Shown here: positions 34,728-44,361 of the stretch, one piece after another
Layout of the letters: each line of letters begins with the position of its first letter
Position numbering within the stretch: the first letter of the stretch is position 1
From: GCA-2720975 sp964467985
GTDB taxonomy: Bacteria > Planctomycetota > UBA1135 > GCA-002686595
Direction: 5' to 3'
DNA: 64,000 nucleotides
Assembly (NCBI GenBank): GCA_964467985.1
Contig: CAYXTP010000008.1
Span: forward strand, 1-64,000
The notes under the pieces: generated by a model
Told to the model about the DNA's origin: nothing
Seen by the model: only the letters and a program-made list of their open reading frames with translations
Database searches by the model: none
Program-made: the position numbers and the translations under genes

Positions 34728-35924
34728 ATGATCGAAGTTTCCCACCTGACCCGTCGATTCGGTTCCCTGGTAGCCGTGGACGACGTGAGTTTCACCCTCG
34801 ATGCGGGGGAAGTGGTGGGGTTCTTGGGTCCCAACGGGGCTGGCAAGACCACCACCATGCGCATGCTGGCGGGGTACTTGGCAGCGACTTCGGCCGAGAC
34901 GTTGAAGGTTGCAGGGCTGGATGTCCTACGCGACTCCCTGAATGTGCGTCGCCACATCGGCTATTTGCCGGAATCCGTGCCCCTCTACCGCGAAATGCGT
35001 GTGCGCGAAATGATGTCCTTTCAAGGTCGACTGCACGGCATGACGCGTGCCGACCGAGCGCGTCGCATCCCCGAGGTACTCGAGCGCGTGGGAGTCTTGG
35101 ATCGCAAGCAACAGTTGGTCGGGCACCTCTCTCGGGGGCTGCGCCAACGGGTGGGTTTGGCCGTGGCCCTGCTGCCCAATCCGGAGGTCTTGATCCTGGA
35201 CGAGCCCACCAGCGGGCTCGACCCGCTGCAACGCGCCGAGGTACGCGCGCTGATTCGGGAATTGGCCGGGGAACACACCGTGCTCCTGTCCTCCCACATC
35301 CTGGCGGAGGTGGAGAGCATGAGCGAACGCGTGATCATTCTGCGTCAGGGGGCCGTCGTCGCGGACGGCTCACGCGAGGAACTGATCACCACCCTCGGCG
35401 GCCGGGGGCACGTACGCATCGAAGCCGTGGTAGGGGACGCGGACGAAGCTCAACAGTTGCTGGAAGCGCTGCCGGGCGTGGAACAAGTGGAAAGCACCGG
35501 TCGCTTGGGGATTCATGACGGATTCACCCTGAGTGGCGAGGGGGACCTACGCGAGGACGTGGGCGCCCTGGCTGCCCAGCGCGGTTGGGCACTGCGGGAA
35601 CTCACTGAACAACGACCCAATCTCGAGGCCCTGTTTGCGCGCCTCGTGATGGGGGAGCCCGTGGTTGACGAGCCTCGGCCCGGTACTTCAGAGTCGGGAT
35701 CCCCGCCCCCGTCCGTACCGCTGACCTCCGCACCGTCGGGCTCCGGGCTCGATCTCATGCCCGCGGCTGCGCCATTGGGTACACCGGGCGAGAAGAAAGA
35801 CTTCTACAGTCTCAATCCCTTTGACGGTGGTGGCAGCCGCGATCTGTCCAAGCCCGTGAGTTCTGCTGCGAGCGACGATTCGAAGTCCAAGGACGATCGC
35901 TGTGACGAGGAGGACGACTCGTGA
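34728..35924 (+). CDS. ABC transporter ATPase, GldA-like, with a disordered tail
   Basis: A 398-residue protein. Walker A is GFLGPNGAGKTTTMRMLAG, the signature is LSRGLRQRVGLAVAL and Walker B is VLILDEPTSGLDPLQ. The first 300 residues match ATPases of ABC-2 exporters. The last ~100 are Pro/Ser-rich and probably disordered, ending in acidic DEEDDS. The ATG at 34728 starts at the family N terminus. The stop overlaps the permease GTG (GTGA). It works with the next three genes in a Gld-like assembly. Confidence 0.9.
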   Translation: MIEVSHLTRRFGSLVAVDDVSFTLDAGEVVGFLGPNGAGKTTTMRMLAGYLAATSAETLKVAGLDVLRDSLNVRRHIGYLPESVPLYREMRVREMMSFQGRLHGMTRADRARRIPEVLERVGVLDRKQQLVGHLSRGLRQRVGLAVALLPNPEVLILDEPTSGLDPLQRAEVRALIRELAGEHTVLLSSHILAEVESMSERVIILRQGAVVADGSREELITTLGGRGHVRIEAVVGDADEAQQLLEALPGVEQVESTGRLGIHDGFTLSGEGDLREDVGALAAQRGWALRELTEQRPNLEALFARLVMGEPVVDEPRPGTSESGSPPPSVPLTSAPSGSGLDLMPAAAPLGTPGEKKDFYSLNPFDGGGSRDLSKPVSSAASDDSKSKDDRCDEEDDS

Positions 35925-36712
35925 AGGGTACCCTGGTGATCTTCCGCCGCGAGCTGGCTGGGCTCTTCGCCGCACCCCTGGCGTGGATACTACTGTTCGT
36001 CGCGTTGCTCCTGAACGGCTACCTCTTCTCTCTGGTCCTCTCACAAACCCAAGGAGACGTCACCGCTTCGTTGGAGTTCGTCTTCGGCGGCAACTTCATT
36101 TTCTGGGCCTTGATGCTCGTGCTCTCGCCGCTCTTGGCCATGCGCCTGCTCACCGAGGAGGCCGCCAGCGGCACGTTGGAGTACCTGCGTACGGCTCCCG
36201 TTAGTGACGCGGCCGTCGTGCTGGGCAAGTTCTTGGCGGGGACCGGGTTCATGGCGACTCTGTGGTCGTCACTTTTCATCTACGCCGGAGCCCTATCGAT
36301 TTGGGGCGTGTCTCCGGACTGGGGACAGGTCAGTGCGATCTTCATCGGGGCCGTGCTTAGTTCGGCCCTATTCGTGTCCATCGGTCTCGTGGCCTGTTCA
36401 CTGACCAACATCCCCTTGCTGGCGGCGTTCTTGGCCTTCATGGCCTGCGTTTGGTGGGTGTTGCTGCCCTCCCTTGGCGGCCTGCTTCTCATTCAGATGC
36501 GAGTCCTGCTAGCCGACATCTTCGGCAGCTTTGAGACGGCTGAAGCTTGGATCGGTGGGGCTCTCGAGCGCATGGACGTGCGGCGACACTTCGGGAATTC
36601 CTACTACCAAGGTGTGCTCGACAGTGCAGAAATCATCTTTTTCCTGAGTTGGATTGGTCTGTTCTTGTTCTTCACCACTCGGAGCTTGGAAGCGAGGAGA
36701 TGGCGCGGATGA
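35921..36712 (+). CDS. ABC-2 type permease, GldF-like
   Basis: A 263-residue membrane protein with six hydrophobic segments, starting VIFRRELAGLFAAPLAWILL and containing MRLLTEEAASGTLEYLRTAP and VLGKFLAG, the usual ABC-2/GldF blocks. The GTG start and ATGA stop overlap both neighbours. It is the channel partner of the upstream ATPase. Confidence 0.9.
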   Translation: MKGTLVIFRRELAGLFAAPLAWILLFVALLLNGYLFSLVLSQTQGDVTASLEFVFGGNFIFWALMLVLSPLLAMRLLTEEAASGTLEYLRTAPVSDAAVVLGKFLAGTGFMATLWSSLFIYAGALSIWGVSPDWGQVSAIFIGAVLSSALFVSIGLVACSLTNIPLLAAFLAFMACVWWVLLPSLGGLLLIQMRVLLADIFGSFETAEAWIGGALERMDVRRHFGNSYYQGVLDSAEIIFFLSWIGLFLFFTTRSLEARRWRG

Positions 36713-38322
36713 GCAAACAACAGGAGAGCGGCACGGGGCGTCAGGGATTCATGGATCGCCTGTGGATCGCTGGCCGTGTCAGTTTGACGGGTGCCCTAGC
36801 CCTCATCGCCGTGTTGTTGATCAATTGGCTAGCCGCTCGACCCGACCTCCGCGTGCGCTTGGACTGGACCGAGACGGGCCAAAATACAGTGGGTGCGGCC
36901 AGCGCCAGCGTGCTGGAGCGCTTGCCCGGTAGCGTGACCTTGGACGTGTTCTTTCGCCCCGAAGAGCCGCCTCTGACCCAAGTGAGCTACATCGCTCAGG
37001 AGCGCACGCGGCGCCTGCTGTTGACCCTGAGAGAGTCGAGCCTGGGGCGGCTGGAATTGCGACACAACGACCTATCCGACGTCGAAGCTGTCGAGAAGCG
37101 CTTGGCCGAACTGCGCTTGCGGGGCTTCGAGAACTGCATCGTTGTTTCCTACGGTGATCAGCGGGAGGTCGTCTCCTTGAACGGCGGCCTAGCCGTTTTT
37201 GATCCCGGCTCACCTGCACCCGATCCGCGTCCTGCGCGCATCGTTGAGTTTTCAGCTGAGAAGGCGCTGATCTCGGCCATGTTGAAGGTGACCCGCGGGG
37301 CGGCGCGTGAGGTCTACTTCATGGTGGGCCAGGGTCAGCGCGAAGTGGATGATACGAGCAGCAGCGGCTTGAGCGAATTGGACCGGCAACTGGCTCAGGA
37401 CGGTCTGGGTGTGAGTCGCTGGAATCCGCTAACGGACGGCCCCATTCCCGAGGACTGTGCGTGCCTCTCGATTATCGCACCCACCGATGCACTCTCCGAC
37501 GACCTGCTCGATTCCATTGAGTCCTGGGTGCGCGGTGGCGGGCGTCTCGTGCTTGTTCCGCACCCGGAGGACGATCGACTCGACGCCAGCCGGATAGGCG
37601 AACTCTCAAGCCGTTTCGGCATGGACATTCAGCATGGCATTGTCTGCCAACCGGTTGTGGACCCCCAAACTGGGCGACTGTCCGTCGGCGATTCAAAGGT
37701 CTCCTCTTTCTTTGTCAGTCCCAACAACATGGCCGGGCACGAATTGGTCTTGCCCATCAAACGTGGCGAACGCAGTTTCGTCATGCCGGGCACCCATCCG
37801 ATTCGCCGTACGGCACAGCCTGCCGGGGGCGTCACCGCGCCCCTATTCTTCTCTTCGGCCGAATCTTGGGTCGACGGGTTTCAACCCAGCCGCACGGGAC
37901 CCACTCTTGACTTTCGCCCGGATCCCGAAATGGAGGCCACGGGTCGTCGCTTCGAATTGGCCATGGCCTCGGCCTTTCCGCCCATCGACTCTTCGCCTCA
38001 GCCCGCGCTCGAGGAGACACCTCAGGCGCGCATCGTCGTGGTGGGCTCCTCCATGGCCTTCTCCAACGGCGCCTTCCGGTACAACCAGGATCTCCTGGGC
38101 AACGTCTACAACTGGGTTCTGGACCGTGAGTACCGCCTGTCCATCTCCGCGCGCAATCCTGACGTGCGGCTGATTCCGATCGAGAAGCGTGAGCGGGCCC
38201 TGCCGCGCTTGAACCGCATGGCTTGGGGCTACCTACCCGGATTGTGTTTGCTGCTGGGCGGGCTCGTGGCCGCCATGCGCTCTCGTACAGGGCAAACGCG
38301 ACCCGCGGGAGAGGATCAGTGA
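36709..38322 (+). CDS. GldG-like membrane protein (ABC-type auxiliary)
   Basis: A 537-residue protein. One N-terminal membrane segment (VSLTGALALIAVLLINWLA), a large extracytoplasmic domain with the GldG/DUF4350-type fold (RLDWTETGQNTV; FMVGQGQREVDD; SWVRGGGRLVLVPHP) and a C-terminal segment (YLPGLCLLLGGLVAAM). The ATG at 36709 has GAGGAG 9 nt upstream and overlaps the permease stop. Gld homologues support gliding or export in Bacteroidetes; in Planctomycetota the cargo is unknown. Confidence 0.85.
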   Translation: MSKQQESGTGRQGFMDRLWIAGRVSLTGALALIAVLLINWLAARPDLRVRLDWTETGQNTVGAASASVLERLPGSVTLDVFFRPEEPPLTQVSYIAQERTRRLLLTLRESSLGRLELRHNDLSDVEAVEKRLAELRLRGFENCIVVSYGDQREVVSLNGGLAVFDPGSPAPDPRPARIVEFSAEKALISAMLKVTRGAAREVYFMVGQGQREVDDTSSSGLSELDRQLAQDGLGVSRWNPLTDGPIPEDCACLSIIAPTDALSDDLLDSIESWVRGGGRLVLVPHPEDDRLDASRIGELSSRFGMDIQHGIVCQPVVDPQTGRLSVGDSKVSSFFVSPNNMAGHELVLPIKRGERSFVMPGTHPIRRTAQPAGGVTAPLFFSSAESWVDGFQPSRTGPTLDFRPDPEMEATGRRFELAMASAFPPIDSSPQPALEETPQARIVVVGSSMAFSNGAFRYNQDLLGNVYNWVLDREYRLSISARNPDVRLIPIEKRERALPRLNRMAWGYLPGLCLLLGGLVAAMRSRTGQTRPAGEDQ

Positions 38323-40085
38323 GTCGCCTGACGACGGCCCTGATGGCGCTACTCGTCTTGCTGCTGGGTGTCGCGGCCTGGAAGCAAGGGCAAAGCGAGG
38401 ATCCTGATTTTGGCCAGCGTGAGTTCGCACTCTTTGAGGGCTTGGATCCGCGGCGCGTGCAGAGCATTCGCGTGGATAACATCGAGCGCTCTCTGCATCT
38501 GGGGCTGGCGAAGGACAGCCAGGGGATGTGGACCATCGTGGATCCCATCGCCTATCCGGCCCGGCGCGAGTTGGTGGACTCGCTGCTGCGCGCCGCTTCC
38601 AACAAGGCCTGGCCGGTTCCTGCAGGAGAACAGGATCCGACCATCACGAGTCTGGGGTCGCCGCGGGCTGTGCTCGAACTGCGCGAGTTGCTCGAGGACG
38701 GAACCGAACGCGTGCACCGGGCCAACATGGGCGCCGTAGACTTGGACCAAATGCGTGTGTTTGTTCAGGTGGGCGAGCGCACTCTACGCACCATGCGGAG
38801 CCTGGAAGTGGCCTTGGAGAACGACCTCACTGATTGGCGCGACCGCCAGATTTTTGAGGTGGATGGCAGCACGGTCGTGGCCATTTCTAGGCGCGGGTTC
38901 GACTACAACGGCGGGCAACAAGTGCCCCTGGGACTGGAGGTCCAGCGCCAGGAGACCAACTGGTTTGTGGATCGACCCGTGCGCGTTCATGGAGATCCAG
39001 TGGCGCTTGGCGCCTGGGCCATGAGACTGTCGCGGATCCAGGCTGCGGATTTTGCGTCGGATGCGGATCCAGCACCCCTCGAACGGTTCGGGCTGAACGA
39101 ACCCTGGTTCAGCCTGACCTTGACCGATCGTCGCGGGGAGGGGCAGACCGTGCACTTCGCCTCTCGCCAAGGAACCTATTTCTGCAAGCGCGAGAGTCAG
39201 CCCTACATCTGGACTGTTGAGGGCCGGGACCTGGCCGCGCTGTTTATGGACATCAAGGACCTTCACGACCAGTCGATTACCCGTGTCTTCCGGAGGGAAG
39301 TCGAGCATGTGCTGATGTTCATCCCAGACCGGTCTCTGCGGCTGAGCCGCGCACCCGTTGGAAAATCGTGGAAGATTGAAGAGCTCGACGCCGCGGGGCA
39401 ATGGTCCGGGGCTCGGCCAGCGGAACCTCTTGCCGTCGAGGCAATCCTCTCGGTTCTCGAGCAAGAGCAAGTTCACGACTATCTGTGGGATCAACCCGTT
39501 GCGGATTACTTTGACGCGGACAATACGAAGCGCAGGGGAGTGTTCGTGGAGTCGCAAGGCCGGCGCCAGGGAGGCTGGATCGGGGAGGCCGTGGAGTCCG
39601 AAAATGGCGCGCGCCTATTCGCGTTTCTCAGGGAGCGCGAGTCCGTGGTCGGACTCGTCGGCTCGGCGGTTCACGAGTTGCTTGAGATCGATCCACTTCA
39701 GCTGCTATCGAGTTTTGTCTACACCCTGGACGAGGTGCGGCTGAAGGCGCTGACGGTGAGTTCCGATGTTGAGCAACGGCAGTATGCGCGCAGTGTGCAG
39801 GGCACCTGGATCTACCCCAACGCCGACCCCACGATTCGTGTCGAGGCACGCGAGCTGCGACTCTTGATGGATCACCTGACCCATCTGAAGGCGGAATCGC
39901 ACGTGGCTGGTCGAGAGGTGTTGACCCAGGTTGTGCAGGCGAAGTTCTTGGGGGTGGATGGCCGCTGGACCGAAGTGCAGATCGGGTTGGCTGGTGACGG
40001 GCAAGTTCGAGCCGATTTTGCGGGGGCCCAATCAGTCTTGGCGTACCCCCAGCTGCACGCCGAGCTGCTCGAGCTGCTGCGCTAG
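38319..40085 (+). CDS. DUF4340-domain membrane protein
   Basis: A 588-residue protein. A single N-terminal membrane segment (TALMALLVLLLGVAAW) and a repeated extracytoplasmic DUF4340 region (RVQSIRVDN..., WTIVDPIAYPARRELVDSLL, DWRDRQIFEVDGSTVVAI). DUF4340 proteins usually follow GldG-like genes and are thought to be parts of the same export system; the exact role is unknown. The GTG start overlaps the GldG-like stop (GTGA). Last gene of the operon. Confidence 0.85.
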   Translation: MSRLTTALMALLVLLLGVAAWKQGQSEDPDFGQREFALFEGLDPRRVQSIRVDNIERSLHLGLAKDSQGMWTIVDPIAYPARRELVDSLLRAASNKAWPVPAGEQDPTITSLGSPRAVLELRELLEDGTERVHRANMGAVDLDQMRVFVQVGERTLRTMRSLEVALENDLTDWRDRQIFEVDGSTVVAISRRGFDYNGGQQVPLGLEVQRQETNWFVDRPVRVHGDPVALGAWAMRLSRIQAADFASDADPAPLERFGLNEPWFSLTLTDRRGEGQTVHFASRQGTYFCKRESQPYIWTVEGRDLAALFMDIKDLHDQSITRVFRREVEHVLMFIPDRSLRLSRAPVGKSWKIEELDAAGQWSGARPAEPLAVEAILSVLEQEQVHDYLWDQPVADYFDADNTKRRGVFVESQGRRQGGWIGEAVESENGARLFAFLRERESVVGLVGSAVHELLEIDPLQLLSSFVYTLDEVRLKALTVSSDVEQRQYARSVQGTWIYPNADPTIRVEARELRLLMDHLTHLKAESHVAGREVLTQVVQAKFLGVDGRWTEVQIGLAGDGQVRADFAGAQSVLAYPQLHAELLELLR

Positions 40086-40139
40086 GGGCGCGGCGAGGTC
40101 CCGGTCGCGGGAAGACCGCGCAGGCTCTCCAGCAGGTGC

Positions 40140-40168
40140 TTGATCCAGCCTTCGTCCGGCGTTACCCT
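40140..40168 (+). promoter_or_regulatory. Promoter of mrfA
   Basis: TTGATC, a 17-nt spacer and TACCCT, ending 30 nt before the mrfA ATG. It shares its -35 box with the gap promoter. Confidence 0.55.
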
Positions 40169-40198
40169 CACAAAACCCGAACACCCGGGCCGCGCAGC

Positions 40199-42691
40199 AT
40201 GACCCGTTCTCCAGCCCAGCGTCAGTCTCGCCTCAAGCGCGAGCTTCCGGATCTCATCGAGCACCTGAGGTCGGACCCCCATTGGCGGGCGCGGCTGGTT
40301 CATTGGCATGGGGTCCCTGCCCGGCTGGGTTCGAGCGCCCCCTTCCCGGGTGGATTGGACGCGCGGCTGATTGATGTGCTCAGGGGGCAGGGCTTGAGCC
40401 GCCTCTACTCTCACCAAGCCCAGGCGATCGAGGCGGCACTCGCGGGCCGCGACGTGCTCATCTCAACGCCCACGGCATCGGGCAAGACCCTGTGTTACAC
40501 CGCTCCGGTCTTGAACTCGCTACTGGAGAGTGACGGGGCAGCGCGGGCCTTGTTCCTCTTTCCCACCAAGGCCCTTTCCCAGGACCAGACCCTGGGTCTG
40601 ACGGTCCTCGTCGAGGCGCTCGACCAGCCCTGGCACGCGTTCACCTACGACGGAGACACGCCGCCCTCAGTGCGGCGCAGCCTGCGCGATCGGGGGCATA
40701 TGATCTTGACCAACCCCTACATGTTGCACCAGGGGATCCTGCCCAACCACGCCAAGTGGGCGGAGTTGTTTCGCGATCTCAAGTACATCGTGGTGGACGA
40801 GGTTCACACGCTTACCGGGGTGTTTGGATCCAGCGTGGCCAACGTGCTGCGTCGCTTGTTACGCATTGCTGCCCACTATGGGGCTCAGCCGACTTTCATC
40901 GCCTCGTCCGCTACCCTCAAGAATCCCGCAGACCACGCACGTCGCTTGTTCGGACGTGAATTCCAAATCGTCAGCGATGATGCGAGCCCCGCGGGTGCAC
41001 GAACTTTTGGGGTCTTGAATCCGCCGATTGTGAACCCGGTCGCGGGGCTGCGAGCCAATGCTCTCGAAGAAGCGCGCGACTTGGCGCGCGAGGTGTGCTC
41101 TCCCAACCGCCAGGTGATTTTTTTCTGCGGCCGCCGCACAGCGGTCGAGGTGTTGACGCGCTACTTGAAGGAGGGAGCAAGCCGCATGGGTCTGGACCCC
41201 GATGAGGTCCGCGGCTACCGAGGCGGGTACCTGCCGGACATGCGCCGGGAGATCGAGAGCGGGCTGAAGGAGGGCTCGATCAAGGTCGTCGTCTCGACCA
41301 ATGCACTCGAATTGGGCATCGACATTGGAGCCCTGGATGTGGCCGTGCTCGTGGGGTATCCGGGTAGCCAGGCGTCCTTCTGGCAGCGAGCGGGACGCGT
41401 TGGCCGCCGCGGCAAGCCCAGCATGGTGATCCAAATCGCACGCTCGGAACCGGTGGATCAGTTCCTGGTTCATCACCCCGATTGGCTATTTGCTGCCCCC
41501 AAGGAAGAACTCGTGAGCGATCCCGACAACTTGGTCATCCTCTCCGAGCACTTGAAATGCGCTGCGTTCGAACTTCCCTTTCACGCCGATTGCGGGACGG
41601 GGCGGCTCAAGGGTGAGCCCCATTACGATGGCGCGCCGGCTGCAGCCATCCTCGACTACTTGGCGGAGGAGTCTAATTTCTTGCACCGCCGAGCCGACAC
41701 CTGGTTCTGGATGGCCGATGCCTATCCGGCCCAAGATGTCTCACTGAATGGAGGTGAGGCGGACAACGTGCTCGTGCTGGACTTGGACAGTGGCGACGCG
41801 ATTGGGGAAGTCGACCGGGAGAGCTCAATCACCCAGGTTCACGAAGGGGCGATCTACCAGGTCCAGGGAGTGACCTGGCGCATTGAGCGTTTTGACCACA
41901 CCAATCGCCGTGCGTACGCACGCAATGTGGACTCGGACTACTTCACGGATGCGGAAACCAATACAGAGGTGCGCGTCCTGCGTCTCGAAGCTCACTCGCA
42001 GCGTGAACGGGCCGAATTTCCCGTGCCCGCGGAGGTGCTGGCGGCGGCGGCCGCCGGGGTTTCGGGAAGCATGCCCGCTACGGAAATCGACAAGGAGCCT
42101 AGCGCTGAGGACTACTCGGTCTGGCGTGGTGAAGTGCACGTCACGACCGTGGCCACGCAGTACAAGAAGGTGCGCTTCTACACCCGCGAAAACGTCGGTG
42201 CAGGAGACATTCACTTGCCCGCAGAGGAACTGAGCACCGAGGCCTTTGTGCTGACCCTGTCCGAACGGACCGGGGCAGACTTGGGTCTGGCTGGAGGGGA
42301 TCGTGGTTCCGCCTGGCGCGGGATGGGCAACCTGATGCGCAGGGTGGCGCCCCTCTATGTGCGCTGTGCGCCCAGTGACCTGGGAATCTCCACCCAGGTT
42401 CGGTCGCCCCATTTTCAAAGACCGACCCTCTTCCTGTATGACCGCGTGCAGGGTGGGGTGGGGCTGGGGGAATTGGTTTTCCGAGAGCATCGCTCGTTAC
42501 TGGCCGCGGCCCTCCAAGTGTTGCAGCGCTGCGGGTGCGCACGGGGCTGCCCCGGTTGCGTAGGTCCCCTGGCCGAAGTGGGGCCGCTCGGCAAGGAAAC
42601 GGCCGGGCGCTTGCTGAAACATCTGTCGTCAGGTCCAGGGCCGCAGCCCTGTGATCCTCCGCAGTCCGGTGCAGAGTTGGGTTGCGAGTGA
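40199..42691 (+). CDS. mrfA: MrfA-like superfamily 2 helicase (DUF1998/YprA type)
   Basis: An 830-residue ATP-dependent 3'-5' helicase. Walker A is STPTASGKTLCY, the DEAH-type box is VVDEVHTL, ASSATLKNP is motif III and FWQRAGRVGRRG is motif VI. The C-terminal domain ends in RCGCARGCPGC, the four-Cys metal site of MrfA. In Bacillus subtilis MrfA and MrfB repair mitomycin-induced crosslinks without nucleotide excision repair. Here the next gene is the matching exonuclease, overlapping by 4 nt, which supports the assignment. Confidence 0.9.
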   Translation: MTRSPAQRQSRLKRELPDLIEHLRSDPHWRARLVHWHGVPARLGSSAPFPGGLDARLIDVLRGQGLSRLYSHQAQAIEAALAGRDVLISTPTASGKTLCYTAPVLNSLLESDGAARALFLFPTKALSQDQTLGLTVLVEALDQPWHAFTYDGDTPPSVRRSLRDRGHMILTNPYMLHQGILPNHAKWAELFRDLKYIVVDEVHTLTGVFGSSVANVLRRLLRIAAHYGAQPTFIASSATLKNPADHARRLFGREFQIVSDDASPAGARTFGVLNPPIVNPVAGLRANALEEARDLAREVCSPNRQVIFFCGRRTAVEVLTRYLKEGASRMGLDPDEVRGYRGGYLPDMRREIESGLKEGSIKVVVSTNALELGIDIGALDVAVLVGYPGSQASFWQRAGRVGRRGKPSMVIQIARSEPVDQFLVHHPDWLFAAPKEELVSDPDNLVILSEHLKCAAFELPFHADCGTGRLKGEPHYDGAPAAAILDYLAEESNFLHRRADTWFWMADAYPAQDVSLNGGEADNVLVLDLDSGDAIGEVDRESSITQVHEGAIYQVQGVTWRIERFDHTNRRAYARNVDSDYFTDAETNTEVRVLRLEAHSQRERAEFPVPAEVLAAAAAGVSGSMPATEIDKEPSAEDYSVWRGEVHVTTVATQYKKVRFYTRENVGAGDIHLPAEELSTEAFVLTLSERTGADLGLAGGDRGSAWRGMGNLMRRVAPLYVRCAPSDLGISTQVRSPHFQRPTLFLYDRVQGGVGLGELVFREHRSLLAAALQVLQRCGCARGCPGCVGPLAEVGPLGKETAGRLLKHLSSGPGPQPCDPPQSGAELGCE

Positions 42692-44001
42692 ACCACGCGC
42701 GGGCCTCAGACAGCGGGCGATCTTCTCGCGACCGCATCGCGCGCTTGCTAGGTCGTGGGAGACTGCACTCTGGCCAGGTTGAGAGAGATCGGCCCCGGCC
42801 CGCGGCCGAGGATTCAGGCGATCCGGTTTGGAGCAGCCAAGGTGATCCTGGGCAATTGGAGTTGACCGAGGGGTTGCAAGGCGAGTTTCTCGCCCGCCAA
42901 CAGAACTTCCCGGGCGACAGCCTCCATGGGGCCTGGCGGCTGGATGAAGTGTCCGACCTGGACCCGCGCGCATTTGGGCTGCTGTGCGAGGATCGGGACT
43001 TGGGTCACCTGGATCCGCACCGAGCCGTTTACCTGGACACTGAAACGACCGGGCTTTCAGGGGGCGCAGGGACCTACGTCTACATGGTGGGGCTCGGTTG
43101 GTTTGAGAACGGCCGTTTCCGAGTTTGGCAGGGCTTCCTAGGCGGCCCAGAGCAAGAGCCAGCCCTGCTCGCCGAGAGCGCCCGGCGCATTGCCTCGGCC
43201 GACGCCGTGGTTTCCTTCTTTGGCAAATCCTTCGATCGCCACCGCCTGGAAGACAAGATGAACATCCATGGCGTGCCCTCGCCGTTCTTGCAGCGCCCAC
43301 ACCTGGACCTCTACCATCCAATGCGACGGGTGAACGGTGGACAATTTGAGAACAACCGGCTGCAAACCCTCGAAGTGGAGTTGCTCGGATTGGTGCGCGA
43401 ACGAGATCTACCCGGTTCACTCGCTCCGGCTGCCTGGTTCGATTACCTGGCGGGTCGCGAACACCAATTGGAGGGAGTCTTCCATCACAATCTGTTGGAC
43501 GTTCTCTCGCTGGTCACGCTGACGGCTCATCTGGGTCATACGCTCGCAGAGCGACGCCCGAGCGGGGAGGTCCTCAAGGGCTGTTCTGCCCGCCGTGCCT
43601 GGGCAGTGGGACGGGCACTCTGGCGGGCTGGGCAGCGAGTCGAATCCATCGAGTGGATGGGGCGCGCAATCTCGCGCTTTGATCAGGTTGGGGACGGAAC
43701 ACGCGAACAGTATTGGTTGTACGCGGATTGCCTGCGTCGGGTGGGTAGGCAGGAGGCAGCACTGAGTGCCCTGGCGGAGCTCGCAGAGGGCGGGCCTGAC
43801 GCGGCGTCAGTCCTGGCCTGCGAAGCCCTCGCGAAAATGCACGAGCACGGACTGGGTAACCTGGTCGAGGCGGCCCGCTGGGTGCGCAGGGCTGTGGAGT
43901 TGCTCGACGCGTTGGAGTCAGCAGGGGTAACTCCCCGGGCCGTTCCGACAACTGAGAGTCTGTCCAAACGATTGGAGCGTGTGCAGAGGAAGGCACGCTG
44001 A
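42688..44001 (+). CDS. mrfB: MrfB-like exonuclease (YprB RNase H fold) with TPR-like tail
   Basis: A 437-residue protein. The DEDDh-type nuclease domain has VYLDTETTGLSGGAGTYVYM (D-x-E), SFFGKSFDRHRLEDKM, and HHNLLDVLSL (H-x4-D). The C-terminal third holds helical repeats like TPRs (CSARRAWAVGRALWRAGQ; WLYADCLRRVGRQEAALSAL), as in B. subtilis MrfB. The GTG at 42688 overlaps the mrfA stop (GTGA), preferred to a TTG 6 nt upstream. It would resect DNA near the crosslink opened by MrfA. Confidence 0.88.
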   Translation: MNHARASDSGRSSRDRIARLLGRGRLHSGQVERDRPRPAAEDSGDPVWSSQGDPGQLELTEGLQGEFLARQQNFPGDSLHGAWRLDEVSDLDPRAFGLLCEDRDLGHLDPHRAVYLDTETTGLSGGAGTYVYMVGLGWFENGRFRVWQGFLGGPEQEPALLAESARRIASADAVVSFFGKSFDRHRLEDKMNIHGVPSPFLQRPHLDLYHPMRRVNGGQFENNRLQTLEVELLGLVRERDLPGSLAPAAWFDYLAGREHQLEGVFHHNLLDVLSLVTLTAHLGHTLAERRPSGEVLKGCSARRAWAVGRALWRAGQRVESIEWMGRAISRFDQVGDGTREQYWLYADCLRRVGRQEAALSALAELAEGGPDAASVLACEALAKMHEHGLGNLVEAARWVRRAVELLDALESAGVTPRAVPTTESLSKRLERVQRKAR

Positions 44002-44361
44002 ATTCAGAGGGAACGGGAAACGGGCCGGATCTTGAATCGTCGTCCCGGGTGGGTGGGGGCGGTGGTTGGTGTGCTGGGTCAACGGGCTAGCAGTTTGGCC
44101 TGCTCCTTGGCCAGCGTGTTGGCCCGCACGGGACCTGGTTGCCCGGCGACCTAGCGTGAGGGTCGAATCGGGAGCCGCTGCGAGCGGCAGACGTGCGGGC
44201 CGATGAGCCACGCTCATGGTTTGGCCCGGACCAAGGAGCGCGCTCCATGCGCGGCTGATCACCCCGGAACGGACCCGCAAGGAAAAGGGCGCTGCCACGC
44301 GAACAGAACACGGAAGACCCTGGCCACCTGCGTGCGCAAGTCCTCAGTCCGACCCAGCCCT
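44002..44361. other. Convergent intergenic region
   Basis: About 360 nt between mrfB and the LemA-like gene. No clear terminator was found despite the convergent genes. On the minus strand a short frame reads RANTLAKEQAKLLAR before a TGA at about 44080; another frame just upstream reads SVAHRPARLPLAAAPDSTL. These could be scraps of a decayed small gene, but I cannot support one. Confidence 0.4.

Noticed and set aside
44080..44300. Small minus-strand frames reading RANTLAKEQAKLLAR and SVAHRPARLPLAAAPDSTL.
   Set aside because: They are in different phases, one is cut by a TAG, and no family is recognised; too little to call a gene or pseudogene.
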